Shown here one piece after another: positions 1-8,720 of a stretch of 64,000 nucleotides of DNA. Position 1 is the stretch's first letter, and every line of letters starts with the position of its first letter. This stretch comes from JAALLB01 sp017643495. Its GTDB lineage: Bacteria > Pseudomonadota > Alphaproteobacteria > Rhizobiales > Rhizobiaceae. The notes beneath the pieces are model-generated. The model was not told the DNA's origin. It was given only the letters and a program-made list of their open reading frames with translations, and ran no database searches. The translations under genes and the position numbers were made by a program. The DNA lies in NCBI GenBank assembly GCA_965216105.1, contig OZ244147.1, forward strand, positions 1,364,001-1,428,000, read 5' to 3'.

Positions 1-167
1 CCATCCAGAAATCCATCGGCATGGGCTATGTGCGGAGCAAAGAGATAATAGACAAGGATTATGTGCTTTCCGGTGAGTATGAGCTGGAAGTGGCCACAGA
101 GCGTGTGGCTTGTAGCGCACATCTGGCCCCCCTTTATGATCCGGGCATGAAAAAGGTCAAATGCTGA
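1..167 (+). CDS. GcvT-like aminomethyltransferase C-terminal end (partial)
   Basis: The window opens inside a gene, reading in frame from base 3 to a TGA at 165-167, which gives 54 residues. The visible end carries GMGYV near the start and closes with HLAPLYDPGMKKVK. This pattern is typical of the C-terminal beta-barrel of glycine-cleavage T-protein relatives, especially the folate-binding domain fused to FAD oxidoreductases such as dimethylglycine or sarcosine dehydrogenase homologues. Whether this is a free GcvT-like protein or the tail of such a fusion cannot be told, because the 5' part lies outside the window. Confidence 0.6.
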   Translation, partial: IQKSIGMGYVRSKEIIDKDYVLSGEYELEVATERVACSAHLAPLYDPGMKKVKC

Positions 168-679
168 CAGGCCGTAGCTGGACCCTCAAGCTCGTTTCAA
201 ACAGGGCTTGGAGGTCTTGTTACTTGTTCTGTTTTTGATTCAAGTCTGTTCCGTAAGTTACGGAAAAACCGAATCTATTCAGAAGACGCGAACGGTGGGG
301 CTTTGGGGTCCGGGTATTCGTCTTGATTATTGCTGGTCAGCAAACCGGTGATACCTTTGGACAGCAGCTCGACCATTATCCACAGGTGGTTGATTGATGC
401 AGACGGGCTTGAAACATGCGGTCAGAGCCGAAAGATACAACGACCGGTTGTAGCTGGAACCTGAGGCTTTGTTGGCAGCAATCCTGTTTGATTTTGGTTC
501 ACAGAAGCCTTGTTCATGGTTCTCGGATGCCCGTCAGTACGATCGCCAAGTTCAGGTTGGATCTCCGCAAGATGCCATTGGGCAATACGTCATTTTCAAA
601 TCGTTGCCCCTGTCTTGCGACTGCCGGTAATTAAAACCTGTTGACTCTCAAGTGCCCATGAATATCGTACACCGTGCTT
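168..679. other. Intergenic region, no gene recognised
   Basis: About 510 bases separate the upstream gene from the cobalamin riboswitch. Open frames here are short, overlap each other and have no convincing ribosome binding site or family resemblance. The only structured element noticed is a 17-base inverted repeat at 249-265. The btuB promoter should lie near the 3' end of this region, but no clear -35/-10 pair could be assigned. Confidence 0.5.
249..265. promoter_or_regulatory. 17-base perfect inverted repeat (operator-like)
   Basis: TTCCGTAA-G-TTACGGAA is a perfect inverted repeat around a single G. The one-base centre makes a stable RNA hairpin unlikely, and no T-run follows, so a protein-binding site is more likely than a terminator. 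No matching regulator is encoded nearby in the window, and the target gene is unknown. Confidence 0.3.
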
Positions 680-856
680 CAAGGTGCGGCAGATATTGCC
701 GTTAAAAGGGAACATGGTGAGGCGTACCCATAAGGGACCGATACCATGGCTGCCCCCGCAACTGTAACCGAGGAGCTTTCTTTCGAGTGCCACTGCCTGG
801 AACAGGGCGGGAAGGCGAAGGAAAGCGATGAGACGGAAGCCAGGAAACCTGCCTTG
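680..856 (+). promoter_or_regulatory. Cobalamin (B12) riboswitch aptamer
   Basis: Conserved cobalamin-riboswitch elements occur in order. A CAAGG arm starts at 680 and pairs with CCTTG at 852-856 to form P1. AAAAGGGAAC and GGTGAGG follow, then CTGCCCCCGCAACTGTAA near 750-767, the B12 box GCCACTG at 789-795, and the 3' strand GGGAAGGCGAAGG...GACGGAAGCCAGGAAACCTGCC. It lies directly upstream of a btuB-type receptor gene, as expected for a switch that lowers expression when cobalamin is plentiful. The aptamer is recognised from sequence alone; the ends are set by the P1 pairing. Confidence 0.95.
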
Positions 857-998
857 GAACATCATCCAGTTCGGCCACGGGGTGTGGCAGGGCGCGGCGT
901 GTTCCGTAGAGATGATATCGAGAGATGTGTCTTTGCGCGGAGCAGCCCACAGGTGGAATCCCACTGACAAGCTGAACCGGCAGATGCTGGTAACAAAT

Positions 999-1031
999 GG
1001 TTCCCGTTCAGGGAGCCGCGCTTAAACGGGA
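999..1031 (+). promoter_or_regulatory. Likely riboswitch expression platform (SD sequestration)
   Basis: Two mutually exclusive hairpins can be drawn just before btuB. GGTTCCC (999-1005) can pair with GGGAGCC (1011-1017). Alternatively CCCGTT (1003-1008) can pair with AACGGG (1025-1030), which would bury the GGGA Shine-Dalgarno about 7 bases before the ATG at 1039. The shared bases 1003-1005 make the two alternatives. This suggests translational rather than transcriptional control; no T-run follows either hairpin. The fold is inferred by eye. Confidence 0.5.
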
Positions 1032-1038
1032 TTAAATC

Positions 1039-3000
1039 ATGAGAACCAAGTTATTATGTGCGACAGCTGTAGCGGCACTACTGGCACCAATTGCTGCCAG
1101 TGCCCAGCAAGTTGGTGAGGAGGACGATGTTGTCTTGCTTGACCGGATTGTTATTTCTGCCGGTCGCACTCCGATTGAAGAAAGAAAGTCAGGACGGGCA
1201 TATTCCATCATTGAAGGTGAGCAATTGGAGCGAAGCCAGTCACGTCATGTTGCCGATGCCTTGCGACAGGTCCCCGGGTTTCATGTATCAAGAACCGGAT
1301 CATTTGGAGGCCTTACCCAAATCCGTGTGCGCGGTGCTGAGGGAAATCATGTGCTCGTCCTGATTGATGGCGTTGAGGTGTCAGAGACGTCACAGGGCGA
1401 GTTTGATTTTGGCAGCCTGCAGGCAACTGATATTGAACGCATTGAAGTACTGCGCGGACCGCAGAGTGCATTGTACGGCTCTGATGCCTTGGCCGGTGTG
1501 GTCAACATCATTACAAAAAGTGGTACCCGAAACAGTACCGAGGCCGGGTTTCAAGCAGAATACGGATCGGACAATACCCGCCTGGTTTCCGGTTATTTAA
1601 GAGGCGGTACAGACAATTTTGACGGGAGTATTGCAGTCAGCAGACGTGTTACTGACGGTTTCAACATTTCGGATTTCGGTAATGAAAAAGATGGCGATGA
1701 AAACCTCACGCTGAACGGCAGGTTCAACTGGGATCTCACGCCGGAATTCTCAATTGATGGAACCCTTCGGTTTGTTGACCGGCTGAGTGATGGTGATGCC
1801 CAGGATTTTGCAATTCCGGCCACTCCTACACAGGGGCTTGTAATTGATACACGAGACCAGACCGGAACCCGTGAACTTGCCGGTTCAATTGGTTTTACCG
1901 CATCAACCCCTGATGACAGCTGGACGCATCGCGCGCGCTTTTCGGTTACAGATGTAAAACGGGAACGGTTTCAGAACGGTGCTCCCTCTTCCGGTGGTAA
2001 CGAAGGCGCGCGATACAAGGCGTTTTATCAGCTCACGCACCGTCTTGAAGATGTCGATGGCAATCAACACAGTGTAACAGCTGGCTATGAATGGGAGAGG
2101 GAGACCTTCAACAACATACGTCCGCTTTCCTCATTCGGTAATCCGTCGCAATTGGCAACCAAGGAGCGCGACCAACAATCGCTCGTTGGTGAATACCGCG
2201 GGGAGTTTGGGGACCAGTTCTATCTTACATTGGGTGCAAGGCAGGACTTCAATGACCAGTTTCAGGATGCATTCACCTTCAGCGCGGCAGCAGCCTGGGC
2301 CATTCCGGACACTGACACGCGCCTCCATGCATCGGTCGGAACGGGCATAAAGAACCCGACCTTCACGGAGCAGTTCGGATTTGTTCCGAACCGTTTTACA
2401 GGAAATCCGAACCTTGCCCCGGAAGAATCATTCGGATGGGACATCGGGATCGAACAGTCATTTCTTGGTGGCGATCTGATCATGGATGTGACCTACTTCA
2501 ACCAGGACCTTGAGAACGAAATCACCACCATCTTCCCCGCGCCGACGTTTATTGGTACGCCAATCAACCAGACCGGGGTCAGTGAACGCGAAGGTCTTGA
2601 GGTTGCGCTTACAGCCCGGTTGAATCCCGAACTCTCGATTTCCGGGAACTATACCTATCTCGAAGCCAGCAACCCGGACGGGTCGGTTGAAGTGAGGCGG
2701 CCAAGACATTCCGGTTCCGTGCGGTTTGACTATGTTTCCGCCGATATACCGTTCAATGCGTTCGCCGAGGTTGTTTTCAACGGTGACATGCAGGATCTTG
2801 AATTCATCAATGCGACACCGCAAACGCAAGTGACATTGGACAGCTATACCCTCGTCAATATTGGGGCAGGTTATGAATTCACGGAAAATCTCGAATTGTA
2901 TGGCCGTGTAGAGAATCTGTTTGATGAAGATTATGAGGAAGTCTTTGGCTTCAACACCCAAGGCGTAACCACGTTTGTTGGCATTAAGGGAAGGTTCTGA
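1039..3000 (+). CDS. btuB: TonB-dependent outer-membrane receptor, BtuB type (cobalamin uptake)
   Basis: The 653-residue protein begins with a clear Sec signal peptide (about residues 1-23, ending AASAQQ). A TonB-box-like and early plug stretch DRIVISAGRTPIEE follows, then a plug domain with QVPGFHVSR, QIRVRGAEGNHVLVLIDG and IEVLRGPQSALYGSDALAGVVNIITK. The rest is beta-barrel and ends in a phenylalanine (VGIKGRF), as outer-membrane barrels do. The upstream cobalamin riboswitch and the downstream btuF, btuC and btuD genes fix the substrate as a corrinoid much better than the receptor sequence alone would. The start is the ATG after the GGGA motif of the putative expression platform. Confidence 0.9.
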   Translation: MRTKLLCATAVAALLAPIAASAQQVGEEDDVVLLDRIVISAGRTPIEERKSGRAYSIIEGEQLERSQSRHVADALRQVPGFHVSRTGSFGGLTQIRVRGAEGNHVLVLIDGVEVSETSQGEFDFGSLQATDIERIEVLRGPQSALYGSDALAGVVNIITKSGTRNSTEAGFQAEYGSDNTRLVSGYLRGGTDNFDGSIAVSRRVTDGFNISDFGNEKDGDENLTLNGRFNWDLTPEFSIDGTLRFVDRLSDGDAQDFAIPATPTQGLVIDTRDQTGTRELAGSIGFTASTPDDSWTHRARFSVTDVKRERFQNGAPSSGGNEGARYKAFYQLTHRLEDVDGNQHSVTAGYEWERETFNNIRPLSSFGNPSQLATKERDQQSLVGEYRGEFGDQFYLTLGARQDFNDQFQDAFTFSAAAAWAIPDTDTRLHASVGTGIKNPTFTEQFGFVPNRFTGNPNLAPEESFGWDIGIEQSFLGGDLIMDVTYFNQDLENEITTIFPAPTFIGTPINQTGVSEREGLEVALTARLNPELSISGNYTYLEASNPDGSVEVRRPRHSGSVRFDYVSADIPFNAFAEVVFNGDMQDLEFINATPQTQVTLDSYTLVNIGAGYEFTENLELYGRVENLFDEDYEEVFGFNTQGVTTFVGIKGRF

Positions 3001-3003
3001 CCC

Positions 3004-3846
3004 ATGTGGCGACCTGCTTTGACCGGTACGGTTTTGTTGGCTGTTTTCGTGCTAAGGATTGCGCTTGGCGAGGCTTCACCGGTCAAGGTGCCCAAACGGG
3101 TCGTTTCCATGAATGTGTGTACCGACCAGCTTGCCATGATGTTGGCAGGTGATGGTCAGCTATATTCGGTTTCATGGCTCGCTGCCGATCCGGGCATTTC
3201 CGTGCTTTCAGAAAATGCCAAAGGCTTGATACTCAATCACGGTCTCGCAGAAGAAATTTTCCTTATGCAGCCGGATCTGGTCATCGCCGGTACATACACA
3301 ACCCGAGCCACCGTAAACCTGTTGAAAAAAACAGGAATTCACGTTGAGGAATTTCCGCCAGCCGCCTCATTTCAAGACATAGGAAAAAACATAAGGCGCA
3401 TGGCTGCGCTTTTGGACAGCCCTGAGAAGGGAGAGCGATTGGTTCGTGCTTTCCAGGGTGATTTGAAAAAGCTTTCGGAGAAACCACCTGGTGAGAAGCG
3501 GATCGCACTCTATTACGCAAACAGCTACACATCAGGTGCCGGCACTCTTGCTGACGAAATTGTTGGTGCATCCGGCTTGCGCAACCTGGGAAAAGAGCTT
3601 GGCTACACCGGGACTACCAAATTGCCCCTGGAGTTATTGGTAGCCAATCAACCTGATTTCGTCGTTGGGCGGGAAAGGGATTTCGGGAAGCCGTCAAAGG
3701 CTGAAGAGAATTTCAACCATCCTGCTTACCGGGCTATTGCGGGTGGCGGTCACGGTATCTCGATTGAAAGCAAATACTGGGTGTGTGCCGCTCCTTTCGT
3801 TCTTGATGTGTCCAGAAAGCTCCGGGACCATGCCGATGGAAACTAG
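3004..3846 (+). CDS. btuF: Periplasmic corrinoid-binding protein, BtuF-like
   Basis: A 280-residue class III periplasmic binding protein with an N-terminal hydrophobic signal (residues 1-22). The conserved opening KRVVSMNVCTDQLAMMLA and the central PDLVIAGTYTTRATVNLLKKTGI are typical of BtuF/FhuD-type proteins. It starts three bases after the btuB stop, and its 3' end overlaps the permease gene, so it belongs to the same operon. It should capture the corrinoid delivered by the receptor and hand it to the BtuC/BtuD importer. Confidence 0.88.
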   Translation: MWRPALTGTVLLAVFVLRIALGEASPVKVPKRVVSMNVCTDQLAMMLAGDGQLYSVSWLAADPGISVLSENAKGLILNHGLAEEIFLMQPDLVIAGTYTTRATVNLLKKTGIHVEEFPPAASFQDIGKNIRRMAALLDSPEKGERLVRAFQGDLKKLSEKPPGEKRIALYYANSYTSGAGTLADEIVGASGLRNLGKELGYTGTTKLPLELLVANQPDFVVGRERDFGKPSKAEENFNHPAYRAIAGGGHGISIESKYWVCAAPFVLDVSRKLRDHADGN

Positions 3847-4852
3847 CCGGGCCAATCCAGAAATCAGTTTCCCGTTGTTGATGCTTGCACTGTCCATAAG
3901 TGTAATAATTCTTTTCGGAACGTCCCTTCTGATTGGCCCATTGGTCGTCGGGATTACAGATGCAATGTATGGCCTGTTTTCCGACAGTCAGGTGCCTTTG
4001 GCGTTGATCATGCAGGAAATTCGCTTGCCACGTGCGATTCTTGGTGCTGTCATTGGAGCAACACTCGGACTTTCAGGTGCCGTCATGCAGGGATTATTGC
4101 GCAATCCGTTGGCTGAACCCGGGTTGTTGGGGGTTAGTGCATCGGCATCACTTGGTGCCGTTTTGGCAATCTACACAGGGTTTTCTGCAGTTTTTCCCTT
4201 GGGGCTTCCTGTTGCAGCCCTGACGGGGGCGGTTCTGGCGGTTCTCCTGATCCTTGCCATAGCCGGCATGTCTGGCGGTGTGCTGACAATTATCCTCGCG
4301 GGGATCGCGGTTTCGAGTTTTGCAGGAGCGATGACGTCACTTGCACTCAACTTGTCACCAAACCCGTTTGCAGCGCTGGAAATCGTGTTCTGGATGCTCG
4401 GCTCACTCAATGACCGGTCCATGTTGCATGTTAAGCTTGCTGTTCCGTTTGTGTTAATTGGCTGGGTCATGCTCCTGAGTGTCGGGCGTGCGTTGGACCT
4501 GCTCACGCTGGGAGAAGATGTGGCAGCGAGTAGCGGTGTAAACATGAAGCGTGTCCGGTTTCTCGCAGTCATGGGTACTGCGACAAGTGTTGGAGCTGCT
4601 ACAGCCGTTGCAGGTGCCATCGGTTTTGTCGGATTGATCGTTCCCCATATCCTGCGCCCGCTGGTTGGCGCCCGGCCTTCACGACTACTGCCTGCAAGTG
4701 CCTTGGGTGGTGCGCTCTTGTTGCTGGCGGCTGATATTGCGGTCAGGGTTATCGCACCTGACAGGGACCTCAAAATCGGTGTGTTGACAGCAATTATTGG
4801 TGCGCCGTTCTTTCTCTGGTTTGTCCTTAACCACCGGAGGTCGCTACTTTGA
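3830..4852 (+). CDS. btuC: FecCD-family permease, BtuC-like (cobalamin import)
   Basis: The chosen start ATG at 3830 (alternative ATG 3836) overlaps the end of btuF and gives about 340 residues, the usual FecCD length. Family marks are EIRLPRAILGAVIGATLGLSGAVMQG, NPLAEPGLLGVSASASLGAV, GAIGFVGLIVPHILR and a C-terminal DREIKIGVLTA-like stretch (RDLKIGVLTAIIGAPFF). Many hydrophobic segments are visible. It forms the inner-membrane pore together with the ATPase encoded next, whose TTG start overlaps this stop codon by 4 bases. Confidence 0.9.
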   Translation: MPMETSRANPEISFPLLMLALSISVIILFGTSLLIGPLVVGITDAMYGLFSDSQVPLALIMQEIRLPRAILGAVIGATLGLSGAVMQGLLRNPLAEPGLLGVSASASLGAVLAIYTGFSAVFPLGLPVAALTGAVLAVLLILAIAGMSGGVLTIILAGIAVSSFAGAMTSLALNLSPNPFAALEIVFWMLGSLNDRSMLHVKLAVPFVLIGWVMLLSVGRALDLLTLGEDVAASSGVNMKRVRFLAVMGTATSVGAATAVAGAIGFVGLIVPHILRPLVGARPSRLLPASALGGALLLLAADIAVRVIAPDRDLKIGVLTAIIGAPFFLWFVLNHRRSLL

Positions 4853-5670
4853 CACTTCTCTCGGTTAACAAGCTTTCGGTCTTCCGAGGAAAACAACAGG
4901 TATTGCACGATACAACACTGGATGTTTCCCGTGGTGAATTTGTCGGTTTGCTGGGGCCGAACGGTGCGGGCAAGTCAACGTTGCTCAAGGCTGTTCTGGG
5001 TTTGGTCAAGTCAACAGGCAGTATTCATTTTGAAGGCGTTAACGGGCGCTCGATGCGGGAAATTGAACGCGCGCGTCATGCAAGTTACCTGCCGCAGGAA
5101 CGTGAGGTGAACTGGCAGTTTACCGTCAGGAATATCGTGTCCCTTGGGCAAGCCAATATAGAGCCAATCCACGGTGAAACGAGATCCGGGCGTGAAGACG
5201 TGATCGTCGATGCAATGCGGAGAATGGATGTTTCCCACTTGCAGTATCGACGGATTACAGAACTCTCCGGAGGCGAGCAGGCCCGCGTGTTGATAGCCCG
5301 GGCTTTGGCACAGGACACGCCCTTGCTACTGGCTGATGAACCGGCTGCGGGTTTGGACCCCGCACACCAAATCGGTTTGATGGAACGTCTGCATGAACTG
5401 GCATCTGAAGGAAAAAGCGTCATTGCCTGTCTGCATGAAATCCCGCTTGCTGCACGCTGGTGCAGCCGCATCGTGGTCATGAACAATGGAACCATCGTTG
5501 CTGATGGACCTGCTGGCGAAGTTTTGAATGATACATTGATAAGCCAGGTCTACGGTGTGCGGACATACATGGCGAAAACGGATGAGGGGCTTTTGGTTGT
5601 CCCGACGACATTGATACCACACCCATCCAAACCTTCAGGAGAGCTTGAATGGCAAGAAACCCGGAACTGA
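4849..5670 (+). CDS. btuD: ABC transporter ATPase, BtuD-like (cobalamin import)
   Basis: A 273-residue ATPase with Walker A GPNGAGKST, signature LSGGEQARVLIARAL, Walker B LLLADEP and H-loop in ACLHEIP. Translation begins at TTG 4849, preceded by GGAGG at 4836-4840 and overlapping the btuC stop by 4 bases, a typical coupled arrangement. It energises the BtuC permease. The last residues overlap the start of the following unknown gene by 22 bases, so the operon continues beyond the known transport genes. Confidence 0.9.
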   Translation: MTLLSVNKLSVFRGKQQVLHDTTLDVSRGEFVGLLGPNGAGKSTLLKAVLGLVKSTGSIHFEGVNGRSMREIERARHASYLPQEREVNWQFTVRNIVSLGQANIEPIHGETRSGREDVIVDAMRRMDVSHLQYRRITELSGGEQARVLIARALAQDTPLLLADEPAAGLDPAHQIGLMERLHELASEGKSVIACLHEIPLAARWCSRIVVMNNGTIVADGPAGEVLNDTLISQVYGVRTYMAKTDEGLLVVPTTLIPHPSKPSGELEWQETRN

Positions 5671-6683
5671 TTGATCGCCATCTTGCAAACTGGCAAACAG
5701 GTTGGAGCATGGGAGCTTTCGGAGCCTTGGCAGAATTTCATCAGGATGATGGTGAGGCAACCCTTTCAACTGACCAAAATACTGCCTGCCGTGCAACGGG
5801 CCGCGGAGCAATCCGGTTTGACCTTGATGGTATCGAGGCTCTTGTGCCGATTGCCTACGAGACGCTTAGCCCCAGAGCTCACCGCTGGAACCAGGCTGTT
5901 GCCTTGTGTCTTCCCGTGGATCAGGCAAAGCTCAATCAGCGCTCGGTGTTAACCGAGCTGGGGCCTGACGAAAACCCAATACTAAAGACCAACCGGCAAG
6001 AGATCCTGTTTGACATGGGGTTGCCGCTTTTCAATTGTGATTTTTGCATAAGGACCTCAAACAAGGAATTGTTGCAGGTTCTGCGGGAAAACCTCGGACG
6101 CTCCCTGTTTGAGCAAGGCAATCCTGCAATGGCTGCAATTTTGAAACATCACCCTCATCGCGTTTCAGTGACGAAGGCGGGAAGGGTTGAGGTTTTCCAG
6201 AAAATCGGTGGTCCCGATACTGGCGGAAAATCGCCAATAGGTCCGCACACCCATGTCTTGCCGAAACTGTTGAAATCGGGGCGAACACACACAGCAAACA
6301 CACCAATCCCGGAAGGTTTGATACCGATCGCGTATCTGCATCCGGGAAATCCGGTCAGTGGCCCGCTGGGTGAAGATCGTGAGTTTGTTCACGATCTCTA
6401 CGAACAGTTCCAGTCACTCATGAAGAGATACGGATTGCCCCAGTCTGTCAGGATCAAGAAAGAGCTGAAGGAAGCACTTCAGGAAAATGCTGAGCCTACC
6501 ACGTTTGCCGAGCCTGAGGACCGTTACACGCGTGCGGCGTTGCGGGTTGGTTTGCGCCAGCACAATCATCTGGCGGCACTGAATGATGATCCCGGACTTG
6601 TCGCCTTGATTTCCAGGTGGCGCGATGTCTTTGATTCCCGACGACACAAGGGTGCGGAAGACGATGAAGCCCCCGGGCATTAA
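5649..6683 (+). CDS. Conserved-looking protein of unknown function in the cobalamin-uptake operon
   Basis: A 344-residue protein that I do not recognise by family. It is preceded by AGGAGAG (5637-5643) and overlaps btuD by 22 bases, so it is almost certainly co-translated with the transporter. No signal peptide or membrane segment is visible, which suggests a cytoplasmic protein. Features include a short CDFC motif near residue 131, a histidine-rich HTHVLPKLL segment in the centre and YLHPGNP further on; the C-terminus is charged. Context suggests a role in corrinoid handling or regulation of uptake, but the sequence gives no direct reaction. Its stop overlaps the convergent glucokinase stop by 4 bases. 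Confidence 0.75.
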   Translation: MARNPELIDRHLANWQTGWSMGAFGALAEFHQDDGEATLSTDQNTACRATGRGAIRFDLDGIEALVPIAYETLSPRAHRWNQAVALCLPVDQAKLNQRSVLTELGPDENPILKTNRQEILFDMGLPLFNCDFCIRTSNKELLQVLRENLGRSLFEQGNPAMAAILKHHPHRVSVTKAGRVEVFQKIGGPDTGGKSPIGPHTHVLPKLLKSGRTHTANTPIPEGLIPIAYLHPGNPVSGPLGEDREFVHDLYEQFQSLMKRYGLPQSVRIKKELKEALQENAEPTTFAEPEDRYTRAALRVGLRQHNHLAALNDDPGLVALISRWRDVFDSRRHKGAEDDEAPGH

Positions 6684-7615
6684 GGATTGCTGGTCAATGC
6701 GGCGAGACAACCATGCAGGGCCGCTGTATCTTCCTTGATCAAGTAAACCGGATTTTGCCCCAATTTGAGATCAATGGGGCGGTTGGTGTTCAGACCGGCC
6801 TCGAAGGCGTGAGTGACACCTGCTTCAAACACCGCACGAGCCACGCTTCCGGCAAAGTAGATCCCGTCAAGCGGCAGGAATGCCAGCTTGAGTTCGAGTG
6901 TCAATTGGCCGAGCAGGTGGGCATATTCAAAAACCACCTGTTTTGCATTGGGATCACCCTGTTTCAGGGCGTTGATGATCTCGGATCCGCTCAGGTGGTT
7001 ATCGATCATTGCTTCATACAATTGTTCAAGGCCGCGTCCGCAAAACAGGGACTCGGCGGTATCAAATGATCTGCTTTGAGGGCCCAGCAACTTCTCAAGC
7101 CGGCTTGCACAGGTTGACGGCAGGGCCATGTGTCCCGCTTCTGCCATTCGTACGATATTTACGCCGCTTCGATCTGTGGCAACAGGGCTAATATTGAATC
7201 CTGTACCAAGGCCCATCACAAGCGACTGGCCATTCTTCATGCTTTCAGTTGCGCCGGGAATAATGTTTGCAAGCCCGTTTTGCGGCAAGTGCCCGATTGC
7301 ATGTCCCAGTGCTGAAAGGTCGTTGATGAGGGTGAACTGCATGCAGCCAAGATGGGGAGGGATGTTTTCTCGCGAAACCGTCCAATCGCGGTTGGTCAGT
7401 TTCCCGTACTCACCAACAATCGGCCCGGCTATGGCGATGCAGCATGCATCGATACGTTCCAGCCTTTGTTCACTTGTGAAAGCGGCGAGCACCTCGGCAA
7501 AAGACGAGTATCCAGTGTTTCGGAAAGTGCGGATCGTCTCAGGCAGCAGACCATTTTTGTTTCCGACGGCAAGGCGGGAATTGGTTCCGCCAATGTCTGC
7601 AACAAGGACCGTCAT
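6680..7615 (-). CDS. glk: Glucokinase
   Basis: A 311-residue sugar kinase of the bacterial Glk family, ATP-dependent phosphorylation of glucose to glucose-6-phosphate in the cytoplasm. The N-terminus carries the phosphate-binding motif DIGGTNSRLAVG. LINDLSALGHAIGHLP supplies the catalytic-base region (NDL), and GLGTGFNISPV the second nucleotide-binding loop. It lies 53 bases downstream of a LacI-type regulator gene on the same strand, so the two are probably one transcript. Facing it is an operon for sugar import and modification, which suggests that the imported compound is ultimately turned into glucose. Confidence 0.9.
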   Translation of the reverse strand: MTVLVADIGGTNSRLAVGNKNGLLPETIRTFRNTGYSSFAEVLAAFTSEQRLERIDACCIAIAGPIVGEYGKLTNRDWTVSRENIPPHLGCMQFTLINDLSALGHAIGHLPQNGLANIIPGATESMKNGQSLVMGLGTGFNISPVATDRSGVNIVRMAEAGHMALPSTCASRLEKLLGPQSRSFDTAESLFCGRGLEQLYEAMIDNHLSGSEIINALKQGDPNAKQVVFEYAHLLGQLTLELKLAFLPLDGIYFAGSVARAVFEAGVTHAFEAGLNTNRPIDLKLGQNPVYLIKEDTAALHGCLAALTSNP

Positions 7616-7668
7616 TCTTGTGCCCCGGTATTACGAAACCTGATAAATTCACCGCTTATGCACATGGC

Positions 7669-8688
7669 TCATGCGTCTTTGCGCGGTGCACAGGTGCTGT
7701 CCCGCAATACCAGTTCGTGGTCTACCATCAGTTTTTGCGGTTTCATTGCAGAAGCTGACAATTCTTCAAAAAGCAATCTGGCTGCCTGCTGCCCGATTTC
7801 CTTGCGCTTCTGGCGGATGGTAGTAATTGCTGGTGAAAAGAGGCTTGCGATCGGGACGTCATCAAAGCCTGAAACGGAAACATCTTGCGGTACGCTCAAC
7901 CCGTTTTGTTTCAATTCCAGAATAGCGCCGATGGCAGCATCATCATTGGCGCAGACCAGCGCCGTTGGCAGGTCGCCGCTTTTCAACAATTCTCCCACGG
8001 CTGCCTTTCCGTCCTGTACCGTAAAACCGCCACTGATCGTTCGATTATATTCTCCAAGGCCTGAATTCAGCATGGCCTGCTCGTAACCTGTTCTACGCTG
8101 GCTCGACAGGATGTTGCCTGCCGGTCCGCAGATGTGGACAATGTTCCGGTGGCCCAGGCTGATCAGATGGTTCGTGATTTCCTGCAAGGCCCCCACATTG
8201 TCAATGCCGACATGGGAAATGTTGGCGACGGGGATTTCTGCCGAAATTGAAATCAGGGCAAGTGCTTCCACTTCATCCGGTGGCAGGGCCAGTGCACCGT
8301 TCAACAGGAGTGCGCCATCAGCACGTCCGCATTGCAGCAGGTCAAGAAGGTCATGTGTGCGTGCTTCTTCACCATTTGTATTGCCAATCAGTATGGTGTG
8401 GTCACGTTCTGTCGCGATATCCTCAATGCCGGAAAGGATCTCCGAGAAAAACGGATTTGCAATATCCGGCAACAGGACAAGCAAGGTCGCGGCACGGTTT
8501 TGTCTCAGCATTTTAGCGGCGGAATTGATGCGGTAATTTGTGCGTTTTACCGCATCGAGCACCTGGTCACGGGTTGATTGTGAAACCAGGTCAGGTGTCT
8601 GCAAGGCCCGGCTTACCGTTGCCGTGGAGACTTTGGCAAGCTTTGCGACATCCGATATTGTCGGTCTCTTTTTTGCTGAAACACCCAT
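7669..8688 (-). CDS. LacI-family transcriptional regulator
   Basis: The start ATG at 8688 gives 339 residues beginning MGVSAKKRPTISDVAKLA; a TTG 21 bases further upstream would add seven non-conserved residues. The helix-turn-helix DVAKLAKVSTATVSRALQ is followed by a hinge region (NYRINSAAKMLR) and a periplasmic-binding-protein-like effector domain with TLLVLLPDIANPFFSEILSGIE and VSVSGFDDVPIASLFSPAITTI. It is divergent from the sugar operon, and two tandem TGTAA-type palindromes lie in the intergenic gap. It is therefore the likely repressor of both transcripts, with a sugar or derivative as inducer. Confidence 0.9.
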   Translation of the reverse strand: MGVSAKKRPTISDVAKLAKVSTATVSRALQTPDLVSQSTRDQVLDAVKRTNYRINSAAKMLRQNRAATLLVLLPDIANPFFSEILSGIEDIATERDHTILIGNTNGEEARTHDLLDLLQCGRADGALLLNGALALPPDEVEALALISISAEIPVANISHVGIDNVGALQEITNHLISLGHRNIVHICGPAGNILSSQRRTGYEQAMLNSGLGEYNRTISGGFTVQDGKAAVGELLKSGDLPTALVCANDDAAIGAILELKQNGLSVPQDVSVSGFDDVPIASLFSPAITTIRQKRKEIGQQAARLLFEELSASAMKPQKLMVDHELVLRDSTCAPRKDA

Positions 8689-8720
8689 GATTGAACGCCA
8701 GTAGCACAAAACATTTGGAA

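Noticed and set aside
2458..2961. 167-codon minus-strand frame inside btuB
   Set aside because: It lies entirely within the beta-barrel coding region and shows no motif or independent start signal.
4171..4908. Long open frame on the minus strand opposite btuC
   Set aside because: It mirrors the well-supported permease gene, has no family resemblance and is rich in residues typical of an antisense shadow.
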